A stretch of 64,000 nucleotides of DNA from Pseudogemmobacter humi (GTDB lineage Bacteria > Pseudomonadota > Alphaproteobacteria > Rhodobacterales > Rhodobacteraceae): positions 1-64,000 of the forward strand of contig NZ_UXAW01000052.1 in the NCBI RefSeq assembly GCF_900609055.1, in the 5' to 3' direction. Positions 10,372 to 22,136 of this stretch are shown one piece after another. The notes under the pieces are model-generated. The model had not been told where the DNA came from, searched no databases, and saw nothing but the letters and a program-made list of their open reading frames with translations. Position 1 is the first letter of the stretch, and each line of letters opens with the position of its first letter. A program made the translations under genes and the position numbers.

Positions 10372-11381
10372 TGTTCTTCGCCTCCGACAACACCTCCGGC
10401 GTGGCGCCGCAGATCATGGCGGCGCTTGCGCGCGCGAACGAGGGCTGGCAGCCGGGCTACGGCACCGAAGCGGCGATGACCCGCGTCACCGCCCTCATCC
10501 GCGAGATCTTCGAGGCCCCCGGGGCCGCCGTCTGTCTGGTCACGACCGGCACCGCGGCGAATGCGCTCGCGCTCGGCTTGCTGACGCCGCCCTGGGGCGC
10601 GGTGTTCTGCCAGACCCGTGCCCATATCGCCGAGGACGAATGCGGCGCGCCGGAATTCTACACCCATGGCGCCAAGCTGGTGCTCGCGGGCGGCGATCAC
10701 GGCAGGATCGACCCCGGGGCTCTGCGCGCGGCGCTTGCCGCCACCGGCACGGGCGGCGTGCATGGCGTCCAGCGCGGCGCGCTGTCGCTGACCAATGTCA
10801 CCGAGGCCGGGACGGTCTACACGCCCGCCGAGACCGCCGCGCTGGCACAGCTCGCGCGCGACCACGGCCTGCCGGTGCATCTCGACGGCGCGCGTTTCGC
10901 CAATGCGGTGGTGGCGACCGGCGCCAGCCCCGCCGATCTGACCTGGCGGGCGGGGGTGGACGTGCTGTCCTTCGGCGGCACCAAGAACGGCTGCATGGGG
11001 GTTGAGGCGGTCGTGATCTTCGACCCGGCCCGCGCCTGGGAATTCGAGCTGCGCCGCAAGCGGGGCGGGCATCTCCTGTCGAAACACCGCTACCTCTCGG
11101 CCCAGTTCGAGGCCTATCTGACAGACGGGCTCTGGCTCGACCTTGCCGCGCGCGCGAACCGCGCCGCCGCGCGTCTGGCCGAAGGGCTGGCCCGGATCCC
11201 CGGCGTCACGCAGCGCCATCCGGTGCAGGCGAACATGATGTTCCCGGCCTGGCCCGCGGGCACTCACGAACGGTTGCGCGCCATGGGGGCGGAATATTAC
11301 CAGGACGACGCGGGCGCGCGCCTGGTCACAAGCTGGGCCACGAGCGACGAGGATATCGACCGCTTCCTCGCCGCCTTCTGA
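10371..11381 (+). CDS. PLP-dependent threonine-aldolase-like enzyme
   Basis: 336 residues with the beta-eliminating lyase fold. MFFASDNTSG at the start, PVHLDGARFANAVV (PLP pyridine Asp) and SFGGTKNGCMG (Schiff-base Lys) are the low-specificity L-threonine aldolase marks. These enzymes split threonine or allo-threonine to glycine and acetaldehyde. The start overlaps the stop of the cysteine-cluster gene. A role on another beta-hydroxy amino acid is possible. Confidence 0.85.
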   Translation: MFFASDNTSGVAPQIMAALARANEGWQPGYGTEAAMTRVTALIREIFEAPGAAVCLVTTGTAANALALGLLTPPWGAVFCQTRAHIAEDECGAPEFYTHGAKLVLAGGDHGRIDPGALRAALAATGTGGVHGVQRGALSLTNVTEAGTVYTPAETAALAQLARDHGLPVHLDGARFANAVVATGASPADLTWRAGVDVLSFGGTKNGCMGVEAVVIFDPARAWEFELRRKRGGHLLSKHRYLSAQFEAYLTDGLWLDLAARANRAAARLAEGLARIPGVTQRHPVQANMMFPAWPAGTHERLRAMGAEYYQDDAGARLVTSWATSDEDIDRFLAAF

Positions 11382-11385
11382 GGCG

Positions 11386-12171
11386 TCACGCCCGCGCCAG
11401 CAGATCCTGCATCGCCTGCGCCAGGGGCGCCGGATGGGTCAGCGGCAGCATATGCGCGGCCCCCGCCACGGTCAGACGGCGCACATCCGGCAGCCGCGCC
11501 GCCAGCGTATCGAGGATCGCCGCCACCACCGGCGGGCTCCGGCCCCCCTCGGCCAGCAGCACCGGCACCCCGATCCCCTCCAGCCCGCCGGGACGCAGGA
11601 GGCCCGCAAGGTCGTCCATCAGCAACGGGCCGGGGGCGACGACCAGCGGCATCCGAGCGGTCAGATACTCGCGCTGGCGGGCGGGCAGCGCGGCGAAGGG
11701 CAACCCCGCCCCCCATTCGGCGTGGAACAGCGCCGCCGCCGCTGCGGGATCCTGCCTCAGCAGCCGCGCGACCGCGGCCTGTTTCGCATGGCATTCCGCC
11801 CAGGCCGGGGTGCCGCGGGCGGCGGCGAACAGCACCGGCTCGACCAGCGTGAGACTGCGCACAAGCTCCGGGCGTTCCAGCGCCAGCCGCAGCGCCACGG
11901 TGGCGCCGAAACTGTGGCCGATCAGATCGACCGGCGCCTGTCGCGCGGCCAGTTCCGCCGCCACCCCGGTCGTGAGTTCGTGGAAATCCGCGCCCTCGGG
12001 CATGGCGGCCGAGTCGCCATGGCCGGGCAGGTCGGGCGCGATCAGTTCCACGCCGGGCAGCGCGCCCGCCAGCGGCGCCCAGGCCCCGCCATGGGCCAGC
12101 GCGCAATGCAGCGCCAGCAGCGGCCGCGCGCCTGGCGGGCCGAACCTGCGCAGGGCGGTCGGGTGGGTCAT
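11386..12171 (-). CDS. Alpha/beta hydrolase
   Basis: 261 residues from MTHPTALRRFG; an AGGCGAG ribosome site supports this start. It has LLALHCALAHGGAW (oxyanion region), LPGHGDSA, the nucleophile elbow GHSFGATVAL and a late GAAHMLPLTHP with the catalytic His. There is no signal peptide. The substrate is unknown. It is divergent from prs across 182 bp and ends 4 bp from the stop of the aldolase-like gene. Confidence 0.85.
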   Translation of the reverse strand: MTHPTALRRFGPPGARPLLALHCALAHGGAWAPLAGALPGVELIAPDLPGHGDSAAMPEGADFHELTTGVAAELAARQAPVDLIGHSFGATVALRLALERPELVRSLTLVEPVLFAAARGTPAWAECHAKQAAVARLLRQDPAAAAALFHAEWGAGLPFAALPARQREYLTARMPLVVAPGPLLMDDLAGLLRPGGLEGIGVPVLLAEGGRSPPVVAAILDTLAARLPDVRRLTVAGAAHMLPLTHPAPLAQAMQDLLARA

Positions 12172-12353
12172 CTCGCCTCCTGTCTTCGGGCCGCACCGGG
12201 GATAGACCTGCGCCCGCACCGCCGCAACCCGTCTGACGCGGGCATTTTCGCCACGTCGGCGCGGGATTCGCCCTGTGCCGCCCCTTTGCCCCGGGCGCGG
12301 GCGGTGGTATGCGGCGCGCATCCCGATTCCGCTGCCCACACGGAGCCCCTGCC

Positions 12354-13373
12354 ATGGCCGCCATCACCGAGCCGAAGCTCATCTCCGGCAATGCCAATCT
12401 GCCGCTTGCCAAATCCATCGCGCGGCGCATGTCGATGCACCGCGGCATGTCGCTCAACCTGGTGGATGCGCGGGTCGAGCGGTTCAACGACCAGGAGATC
12501 TTCGTCGAGGTCTTCGACAATGTGCGCGGCGAGGACATGTATGTCATCCAGCCGACCTCGAACCCGGCGAACGACAATCTGATGGAGCTGCTGATCATGG
12601 TCGATGCGCTGCGCCGGTCCTCGGCGGCGCGCATCACCGCGGTGATCCCCTATTTCGGCTATGCCCGCCAGGACCGCCGCACCAAGGCCCGCACGCCGAT
12701 CAGCGCGAAGCTGGTGGCGAACCTCATCCAGACCGCCGGGGTCGACCGGGTGCTGACGCTCGACCTGCACGCGGCGCAGATCCAGGGCTTCTTCGACATT
12801 CCGGTGGACAACCTTTACGCCAGCCCGGTTTTCGCGCTGGACATCGAGCACCATTTCCGCGGCCAGCTGAGCGATGTGATGATCATCTCGCCCGACGTGG
12901 GCGGCGTGGCCCGGGCGCGCGAGATCGCCAAGCGCATCAACGCGCCGCTCGCCATCGTGGACAAGCGCCGCGAGAAGGCGGGCGAGGTCGCCGGGATGAC
13001 GGTGATCGGCAATGTCGAAGGCAAGAAATGTATCATCGTCGATGACATCTGCGACACCGCCGGCACACTCTGCAAAGCCGCCGAGACCCTGATCGAGGCC
13101 GGCGCGACCGAGGTGCATTCCTACATCACCCATGGCGTTCTCTCGGGCCCCGCGGTCGAGCGGGTGCAGAACTCGGTGATGAAATCCCTGGTGATCACCG
13201 ATTCGATCGAGCCGACCGAGGCGGTGAAATCCTGTCCCAACATCCGCATCGTGCCGACCGCGCCGATCTTCGCCCAGGCCGTGCTGAACATCTGGGGCGG
13301 CATGTCGGTCTCCTCGCTGTTCGAGACCGATACCCTGGTGCCGATCTACGAAAGCCTCTATCCGCGCAGCTGA
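12354..13373 (+). CDS. prs: Ribose-phosphate pyrophosphokinase
   Basis: 339 residues. The PRPP synthetase marks are [24 protein letters not shown] (catalytic His region replaced by the usual YGYARQDR segment), [15 protein letters not shown] and the PRPP-binding loop [12 protein letters not shown]. It makes PRPP from ribose 5-phosphate and ATP, feeding purine (purE/purK in this window), pyrimidine, His and NAD synthesis. An upstream in-frame start is open, but [15 protein letters not shown] is the family start. Confidence 0.97.
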   Translation: MAAITEPKLISGNANLPLAKSIARRMSMHRGMSLNLVDARVERFNDQEIFVEVFDNVRGEDMYVIQPTSNPANDNLMELLIMVDALRRSSAARITAVIPYFGYARQDRRTKARTPISAKLVANLIQTAGVDRVLTLDLHAAQIQGFFDIPVDNLYASPVFALDIEHHFRGQLSDVMIISPDVGGVARAREIAKRINAPLAIVDKRREKAGEVAGMTVIGNVEGKKCIIVDDICDTAGTLCKAAETLIEAGATEVHSYITHGVLSGPAVERVQNSVMKSLVITDSIEPTEAVKSCPNIRIVPTAPIFAQAVLNIWGGMSVSSLFETDTLVPIYESLYPRS

Positions 13374-13477
13374 GTGCGGGACGTGTCCCGTTACAGAACA
13401 GATTTTTCCATATTCTGCCCTTTTCAGGCCATAATGGCGGGTCATCCAGCAGACTGTTTTCAGGCTGTGGAAAGCAA

Positions 13478-14560
13478 ATGCAAAAGGTCGCCATCTTCCA
13501 AGAGTCCCGTTTTCTTCCCTTGATTCGCCCGGCACTGCGACAGCACGGGCTGCTGATCGCGGTCACCGGCCTCTATGCGTTGATTGCCTTTTCCCTGACC
13601 CGGATCCATGCGCCGGTCATGGAAAGCGGGATGGGCTGGGTCTTGGTATGGAACTTCCTCAGCTATGTGCCCGGCATGATCTATTTCATGCTGCTGTGGC
13701 GCTTTCTGCATATGCGCTTCGTGGTGCGCCCCTGCGACCAAATGGCCTGGTTCAGGACTGACATCCGCGCCACCGTGACCGATCCGCAGCGCATCGTCAC
13801 TGGCGTGATAGGCTTCGTGCTGGTGGTGACGATCATGATCTCGTTCGGGCTTCTGAAAAAGCTGATCCCAATCCTCCAGCCGTTCTCCTGGGACGAGGCT
13901 TTCGCGGCCATCGACAATTCGGTGCATTTCGGACTGGACCCCTGGCGCGTCCTGCATGGCGTGATAGGCTATTCTTGGATCATCACCCTAGTGACGGGCG
14001 CTTATAATTACTGGATGTTTCTTTTATATTTCGTTCTGCTGCTTACCTGTTTCAGCACGACCGATCCATGGACCAGGATTCGTTATCTGATCGCCTTCGT
14101 CTTTTGCTGGGGCGTGGGCGGGAATCTGGTCGCCACGCTGTTTTCCTCGGCAGGGCCGGTCTATTATGAGCGCCTCGGATTCGGCGACTATTACGCGCCG
14201 CTGATGCAGGCTTTGCACGAGCATGCCACCAGCCAGCCCATCACCGTGCTGGAACCTCAGGACGCGCTCTGGGAATACTACGCGGGGCCGGTCGGGCTGA
14301 ACGGGATCTCGGCCTTTCCCTCGATGCATGTTGCCTCAACCGTGCTGATGACGCTCTACGCTTGGCAGTTCAGCCGCCTTGCCGGGCGTATCATGGTGGG
14401 CTTTTCGGTGGTGATCCTGCTCGGTTCGGTGCTGCTGGCCTGGCATTACGCGGTGGACGGCTATGCCGGGATCGTCATCGCCTTCCTGTCCTGGTGGGGC
14501 GCGGGCACACTGATGCGACTGTTCCCGCGCTGGACGCCCCCCCGCACCCTCGCCATGTGA
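13478..14560 (+). CDS. PAP2-type membrane phosphatase
   Basis: 360 residues with about seven hydrophobic segments. The acid-phosphatase site is split into SAFPSMHVAS (about residue 282) and WHYAVDGYAG (about residue 325), the two His motifs of PAP2/Ipt1-like proteins, so it probably acts on a lipid phosphate or transfers a phospho-head group. Codon use is visibly less G/C-rich than in neighbouring genes (for example around 14000-14040), which could be a sign of transfer. Three tandem palindromes follow its stop. Confidence 0.8.
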   Translation: MQKVAIFQESRFLPLIRPALRQHGLLIAVTGLYALIAFSLTRIHAPVMESGMGWVLVWNFLSYVPGMIYFMLLWRFLHMRFVVRPCDQMAWFRTDIRATVTDPQRIVTGVIGFVLVVTIMISFGLLKKLIPILQPFSWDEAFAAIDNSVHFGLDPWRVLHGVIGYSWIITLVTGAYNYWMFLLYFVLLLTCFSTTDPWTRIRYLIAFVFCWGVGGNLVATLFSSAGPVYYERLGFGDYYAPLMQALHEHATSQPITVLEPQDALWEYYAGPVGLNGISAFPSMHVASTVLMTLYAWQFSRLAGRIMVGFSVVILLGSVLLAWHYAVDGYAGIVIAFLSWWGAGTLMRLFPRWTPPRTLAM

Positions 14561-14562
14561 AC

Positions 14563-14631
14563 CACGATTTCTCGTAAGAAATCGTGCCGGAGCCTTCAAA
14601 GGCTCCGGACCGGAGTTTTTGAAAACTCCGG
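14563..14631. repeat. Three tandem palindromes between convergent genes
   Basis: Palindromes lie at 14563-14586 (arms CACGATTTCT/AGAAATCGTG), 14587-14608 (CCGGAGCCTT/AAGGCTCCGG) and 14610-14631 (CCGGAGTTTT/AAAACTCCGG). Arms are 10 bp and loops 2-4 nt. They match in size and layout the pairs at 9833 and 45891, but with GC-rich arms. They sit between the convergent PAP2 and lectin genes. Confidence 0.95.
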
Positions 14632-14644
14632 CGCGCGCGGGGGG

Positions 14645-14992
14645 TCAGCCCACGTCCCAGTCGTCCTCGTCGCGCAGGGGGCCGATGGCGGTCCAGTCGG
14701 CGCGCACCCGGGCCACGCGGGAATCGCCCCAGGTGCGGAACACGATGTGGAACCCTTTCACCGTCACCGCCTCGGCCGTGATGTCGGCGCGCGAATTGGT
14801 CTGGCTGTCCATGTCCCACATCGAAAGGCCGACCATCACCGCGGGCGGCGCGATGAACTTTTCGCGGAAATTGACGATGAAGCGGCTCTCGCGGTTGCCC
14901 TGTCCGGTCCACATCTGGCCACCGTCGGCAAAATCGGAAAACAGCACCCGCGACCCCTGGAGAATGCCTATCGGAGAGTGGAAGCGGCGCAT
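14645..14992 (-). CDS. H-type lectin domain protein
   Basis: 115 residues, almost entirely one H-type lectin domain. FIVNFREKFIAPPAVMVGL is followed by MDSQTNSRADI, then GFHIVFRTWGDSRVARVR and a final W. This is the pattern of the discoidin/Helix agglutinin type carbohydrate-binding fold. There is no signal peptide and no enzyme domain. It lies just downstream of the ATP synthase operon on the same strand, after a terminator, so it is probably transcribed separately. The ligand is unknown. Confidence 0.85.
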   Translation of the reverse strand: MRRFHSPIGILQGSRVLFSDFADGGQMWTGQGNRESRFIVNFREKFIAPPAVMVGLSMWDMDSQTNSRADITAEAVTVKGFHIVFRTWGDSRVARVRADWTAIGPLRDEDDWDVG

Positions 14993-15048
14993 GCGGGTCT
15001 TTCCGGGTCCTGGATCTGCGGTCGGCCCATAATGGCAGGAAACAAGGT

Positions 15049-15084
15049 TAAAAAAAGGAAAAGCCCCGCCAAAAGGCGGGGCTT
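15049..15084 (-). terminator. Rho-independent terminator of atpHAGDC
   Basis: On the minus strand AAGCCCCGCC pairs with GGCGGGGCTT around a TTTT loop and is followed by TTTCC and a run of seven T. It starts about 20 bp after the atpC stop. Confidence 0.9.
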
Positions 15085-15102
15085 CTGCGTTTCCGCCTGA
15101 CC

Positions 15103-15504
15103 TCAGTGCTTCAGCACGGCCTCGCGCAGCGCGGCCACGTCATTGACGGTCTTTTCGGCCTGGGCCTTGTCGGCGGGCAGTGCCGCCGCGGCCTCGGCGC
15201 GGGCCTCGGCCAGCAGTTCGTCCAGCACCGCCGGAGTCGCTTCGGCGACCGGGATCGCGCGTTCCGCCAGAACGGTGACGCTGGCCGGCGAGATATCGGC
15301 GAAGCCGCCGGTCACCACGAAGCTTTGCACGCCTGCGGCGGTGACTGCGCGCAGGACGCCCGGACGCAGGGTGGTGATGGTGGGGCTGTGCCCCTCCATC
15401 GCCGTCATATCGCCCTCGGCACCGGGGATCTGCACTTCGGTCGCAGGGACCGAGGCCAGTTTCCGCTCGGGGCTCACCAGGTCGAATTGCAGATTGCCTG
15501 CCAT
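15103..15504 (-). CDS. atpC: ATP synthase F1 epsilon subunit
   Basis: 133 residues. It starts [16 protein letters not shown] and has [15 protein letters not shown] and the [16 protein letters not shown] strand, both epsilon hallmarks, then the C-terminal helical hairpin. It is part of the central stalk and tunes ATP hydrolysis. It is the last gene of the operon, 10 bp after atpD. Confidence 0.96.
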   Translation of the reverse strand: MAGNLQFDLVSPERKLASVPATEVQIPGAEGDMTAMEGHSPTITTLRPGVLRAVTAAGVQSFVVTGGFADISPASVTVLAERAIPVAEATPAVLDELLAEARAEAAAALPADKAQAEKTVNDVAALREAVLKH

Positions 15505-15514
15505 TTACGCCCCC

Positions 15515-16978
<1,464 letters not shown>

Positions 16979-17848
16979 TCAGAGCGCCTCGGCGCCCGAG
17001 ATGATTTCGATGAGTTCCTTGGTGATCGCGGCCTGACGGCTCCGGTTGAACTGGATCGTCAGCTTGTTGATCATGTCGCCCGCGTTGCGCGTCGCGTTGT
17101 CCATCGCGGACATCCGCGCGCCCTGCTCCGAGGCGCCGTTTTCAAGGAGAGCGGTGAAGATCTGCGTCGCCACATTGCGCGGCAGAAGATCGGCGAGGAT
17201 CACCTCTTCGGTCGGCTCGTAATCGTAAAGCGCGCTGGTCGCGGCGCCTTCCTCGAACTTCGCCGGGATGATCTGGGTGGCGGTCGGGATCTGGCTGATC
17301 ACCGACTGGAAGCGCGAGTAGAAGATCGTGACCACATCGGCCTCGCCGCCGTCGAAAGCCGCCGTCACCTGGCGCGCGACCGCCGCGGCATTGGCATAGC
17401 CGATGCGCTTGACCTCGCTCAGGTCGACATGGCCGACGAAGGCATGGCCCCAGTCGCGTTTCAGCTGCTCGCGGCCCTTCTTGCCGACGGTGAGGATCTT
17501 CACCGTCTTGCCCGCCGCCGCCAGTTCCTGCGCGTGGTTCCGCGCCAGTTTGGCGATCGACGAGTTGAAGCCGCCGCAAAGCCCGCGCTCGGCCGTCATC
17601 ACCACCAGAAGATGGGTCTGATCCTTGCCGGAGCCGGCCAGAAGGCGCGGCGCGCCTTCCGATCCGGCCACGCCGGCGGCGAGCGAGGCCATGACCGCGT
17701 TCATCCGCTCGGCATAAGGGCGACCGGCCTCCGCCGCTTCCTGCGCGCGGCGCAGTTTCGCGGCGGCGACCATCTGCATCGCCTTGGTGATCTTCCGCGT
17801 GTTCTTGACGCTGTTGATCCGGTTTTTAAGGTCCTTAAGGCTGGGCAT
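16979..17848 (-). CDS. atpG: ATP synthase F1 gamma subunit
   Basis: 289 residues. The N-terminal helix [20 protein letters not shown], the middle [12 protein letters not shown] motif and the C-terminal helix [20 protein letters not shown] are diagnostic. It forms the rotating shaft of the enzyme. It lies between atpA and atpD with 21-bp gaps on both sides. Confidence 0.98.
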   Translation of the reverse strand: MPSLKDLKNRINSVKNTRKITKAMQMVAAAKLRRAQEAAEAGRPYAERMNAVMASLAAGVAGSEGAPRLLAGSGKDQTHLLVVMTAERGLCGGFNSSIAKLARNHAQELAAAGKTVKILTVGKKGREQLKRDWGHAFVGHVDLSEVKRIGYANAAAVARQVTAAFDGGEADVVTIFYSRFQSVISQIPTATQIIPAKFEEGAATSALYDYEPTEEVILADLLPRNVATQIFTALLENGASEQGARMSAMDNATRNAGDMINKLTIQFNRSRQAAITKELIEIISGAEAL

Positions 17849-17869
17849 CTGCCGATCTCCTCAGGGCTC

Positions 17870-19407
<1,538 letters not shown>

Positions 19408-19408
<1 letters not shown>

Positions 19409-19968
19409 CACCCAACCTCTTTCATGACATTCTGGAGAGAAGCGAGCTTCGATCTGACCGACGTGTCGATCATGACCGAGCCCAGCTTGACGATAAGTCC
19501 GCCGATGAGGCTTTCATCGACAGTGGTGTTCAGTTTGACGGTCTTGCCGACGCGGGCCTTCAGCGTCTCGGCAAGTTTCTTCGCCTGGGCTGCCGTCAGT
19601 TTGGTGGCGGCGGTGACCTCGGCGGTGACCTCGCCCTTTTCTTCGGCGATCAGATCGCCCAGAACGGCCAGGAATTGCGGCAGGACGAACAGACGGCGCT
19701 TGTCGGCCATCAGCGCCAGCGTGTTCACGGTCAGCGCGTTCAGCCCCATCGCCTTGCCCACCGCCGCCAGGGCGCGGGCCTGGTCGGCGCGCACGACCAC
19801 CGGCGAGGCGATCAGCGCGTTCAGCTCGGGCGAGCCGGCAAGGGCCTCTTTCAGCTGGGCGGCGTCAGCCTCGATGGCCGCCAGCGCGCCCCCTTCTTTC
19901 GCCAGATCGAAAAGCGCGGTGGCATATCGCGCGGCAATGCCCTGAGAGATCGAAGCTGGTTCCGCCAC
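19408..19968 (-). CDS. atpH: ATP synthase F1 delta subunit
   Basis: 186 residues if the GTG at 19968 is used, giving (M)[23 protein letters not shown] ribosome site lies 7 bp before it. An ATG five codons upstream would place that site inside the coding region. The C-terminal half ([17 protein letters not shown], then DTSVRSKL) is the stator-binding domain. It is the first gene of atpHAGDC; as usual in alphaproteobacteria the F0 genes are elsewhere. Confidence 0.93.
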
Positions 19969-20343
19969 GGTCGTCCTTCCCATTCCTGCGGCCTCACCTT
20001 ACCCGCCCACCGGCGCCTGCGATCAGGTCACGCGCCATGGACAAAGAGGCCTTTGTATCCCGCTGTTCGCGGGCGTCCTTAGCAGAGGGCGGAACACCCC
20101 GCAACCTCGTCGGTCGCGGTTTCGTGAGGGTTTCACCAGGGAAGCAGGTGGCTCAGCACCTGCCCGAAGGGATTGCGACTCTATGCAGCAGCCCCATGCG
20201 CCAGAATGACGCAGGAGCTACCCGTTCGGGCAGAATCACGTTAGCGCCGGACAATTCGCACGGCAATCCGGCGGGAAAAGCAAAAGCCATGCCAGAGTGC
20301 CGCGGCCCCGCGCCTTACGGCGGCACTGGCGGGCCGCCTCCCC
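19969..20343. other. Leader of the atp operon; no gene seen
   Basis: No convincing coding region. On the minus strand a possible promoter has TTGCGG at 20104-20099 and TAAGGA at 20081-20076 with a 17-bp spacer, about 110 bp before atpH. The match is weak outside the TTG and TA positions. Confidence 0.3.
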
Positions 20344-21135
20344 TCAGCCGGCAGGCCCGGGGCGCCCGCCCCGCCGGTGCGGCACCTGGTTCATCGCCGG
20401 CTCGGCCGAGCCGCCGCGCACCCCTTCCAGCACCTTCAGCGGCCGCGTCACCACCGCCTTCAGCCCGCCACGGGTGGGGGCGTAGACCTGTTTCGTCGCC
20501 TCGACCATCAGCACGCCGCCGGACAGCCAGGGCAGGCGGCGGCCCAGCCCCTCCCACAGATCGGCGGTGCGCAGCCAGAACGGCGCCTGGCTGGGCGGCG
20601 CATGCAGCACGGTCACGCTGCGCTCGGGGGTGAAACCGTGGCGGCGCAGCTGCGCCTCAAGCTGCGCGCCGGAATAGGGCCGGCCGTAGCCGAAGGGCGT
20701 GCCGTCCCTGCGCGCCCAGAGGCCCGAGCGGTTCGGCACCACGAAGACCGCCCGCCCGCCGGGGCCGAGCACGCGATGCGCCTCCTCCAGCACCGCCGAG
20801 GGCTGTTCGCTGGTCTCCAGCCCGTGCATCAGCGCAAGCCGGTCCACCAGCCCGGTGGGCACCGGCCAGGCGGTGTCCTCGCACAGGACCGAGACATTGG
20901 GCATCCCCGCGGGCCAGGGCATCACCCCCTGCGGCCCCGGCATCAGCCCGATCACGCGGCGCGCCTCGCTCAGCCAGGGCCGCAACAACGGCACCGCAAA
21001 GCCGAAACCCGCCACCGTCTGCCCCGGCGCGGGCGTCCACAGCCGCGTGAGCTGATCGCGGATCGCACGCTGCGCCACCCGCCCCAACTGGGTGCGGTAA
21101 TAGAAGTCTCGCAGATCCTGCACGTCGAGGTGCAT
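20344..21135 (-). CDS. SAM-dependent methyltransferase
   Basis: 263 residues from [12 protein letters not shown]. The family features are a loose Rossmann start ([14 protein letters not shown], where the usual GxGxG is altered), [14 protein letters not shown] at the acidic position, and [20 protein letters not shown], the strong post-motif III of class I methyltransferases. The C-terminus is basic (KAVVTRPLK, then HRRGGR). It is divergent from gloB across 61 bp. The substrate is unknown. Confidence 0.82.
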   Translation of the reverse strand: MHLDVQDLRDFYYRTQLGRVAQRAIRDQLTRLWTPAPGQTVAGFGFAVPLLRPWLSEARRVIGLMPGPQGVMPWPAGMPNVSVLCEDTAWPVPTGLVDRLALMHGLETSEQPSAVLEEAHRVLGPGGRAVFVVPNRSGLWARRDGTPFGYGRPYSGAQLEAQLRRHGFTPERSVTVLHAPPSQAPFWLRTADLWEGLGRRLPWLSGGVLMVEATKQVYAPTRGGLKAVVTRPLKVLEGVRGGSAEPAMNQVPHRRGGRPGPAG

Positions 21136-21196
21136 TGCGGCGGGGGCCTCCTTCGGGCGATGCTGGGGTATCTTAACGGCGCGGAAAGGAAAGACC

Positions 21197-21964
21197 ATGG
21201 CCCTCGAACTCGTCACCATCCCCTGCCTTGCGGACAATTTCGCCTTTCTGCTGCATGACGCGGGTTCAGGCGAGACCGCGCTGATCGACGCGCCCGAGGC
21301 CGGGCCCATCCTGGCGGCGCTGAAGGCGCGCGGCTGGAGCCTGCACCAGATCCTGATCACCCATCACCACGCCGACCATATCCAGGCGGTGGACGAGATC
21401 CGCGCCGCGACCGGCGCACAGGTGCTGGGCGCGGAGGCCGACCGCCACCGCCTGCCCGCGCCGGACCGCGCGCTGCGTGAGGGTGACCGCGTGCAGATCG
21501 GCCCCGAAGAGGGCGTGGTGATCGACGTGCCCGGCCATACCCTGGGCCATATCGCCTTTCATTTCCCGCAGTCGAAGATGGTCTTCACCGCCGACAGCCT
21601 GATGGCCGCGGGCTGCGGGCGGCTGTTCGAGGGCAGCGCGGATCAGATGTGGCACAGCCTGCAAAAGCTGGCCGCGCTGCCGCCGGAAACGCTGATCGGC
21701 TCGGGCCATGACTATCTCGACGGCAATCTGCGTTTCGCCGCCAGTCTTGAACCGGACAATCCCGCGCTTATCTTGCGTATCGAAGGGCTGGAAAGGCTGC
21801 GCCGCGAAGGCCGCCTGCCGATGCCCTCGACGCTTGCCGAAGAACTGGCGACCAACCCCTTCCTGCGCGCGCATCTCGCGGGCATGAAGGCCGCCGTGGG
21901 GATGCCGGACGCCCCCGACGCCCTGGTCTTTGCGGAAATCCGTGCCCGCAAGGACAGGTTCTGA
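21197..21964 (+). CDS. gloB: Hydroxyacylglutathione hydrolase (glyoxalase II)
   Basis: 255 residues. The metallo-beta-lactamase zinc site is present: [43 protein letters not shown] and [13 protein letters not shown]. The C-terminal helical part ends in the substrate-binding region (PFLRAHL and nearby). It hydrolyses S-D-lactoylglutathione to D-lactate and glutathione. ChaC, another glutathione enzyme, is elsewhere in the window. Confidence 0.95.
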   Translation: MALELVTIPCLADNFAFLLHDAGSGETALIDAPEAGPILAALKARGWSLHQILITHHHADHIQAVDEIRAATGAQVLGAEADRHRLPAPDRALREGDRVQIGPEEGVVIDVPGHTLGHIAFHFPQSKMVFTADSLMAAGCGRLFEGSADQMWHSLQKLAALPPETLIGSGHDYLDGNLRFAASLEPDNPALILRIEGLERLRREGRLPMPSTLAEELATNPFLRAHLAGMKAAVGMPDAPDALVFAEIRARKDRF

Positions 21965-22035
21965 GGCGGGACGCGCGGGCGGGTATCACTTTCCTGCAAT
22001 CCGCCGACAGAATTCGGGCGGGCTGTCAGATTGCG

Positions 22036-22063
22036 CTTGAAGTGCGCGGAATAAAACCGATCT
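22036..22063 (+). promoter_or_regulatory. Candidate RpoH (heat-shock) promoter of clpA
   Basis: CTTGAA at 22036-22041 is followed, after 14 bp, by ACCGATCT at 22056-22063. The sigma-32 consensus is CTTGAA, 13-17 bp, CCCCATnT; the -35 is perfect and the -10 matches 5 of 7 fixed positions. It ends 73 bp before the clpA start, and clpA is a heat-shock gene in many bacteria. Confidence 0.5.
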
Positions 22064-22136
22064 TTAATCTTATGAGGCCACGGTCGGACAGGGCGCCTCC
22101 CGCCCCCCCGGCCCCGAGGAACAGGAGCAGGCTCAA

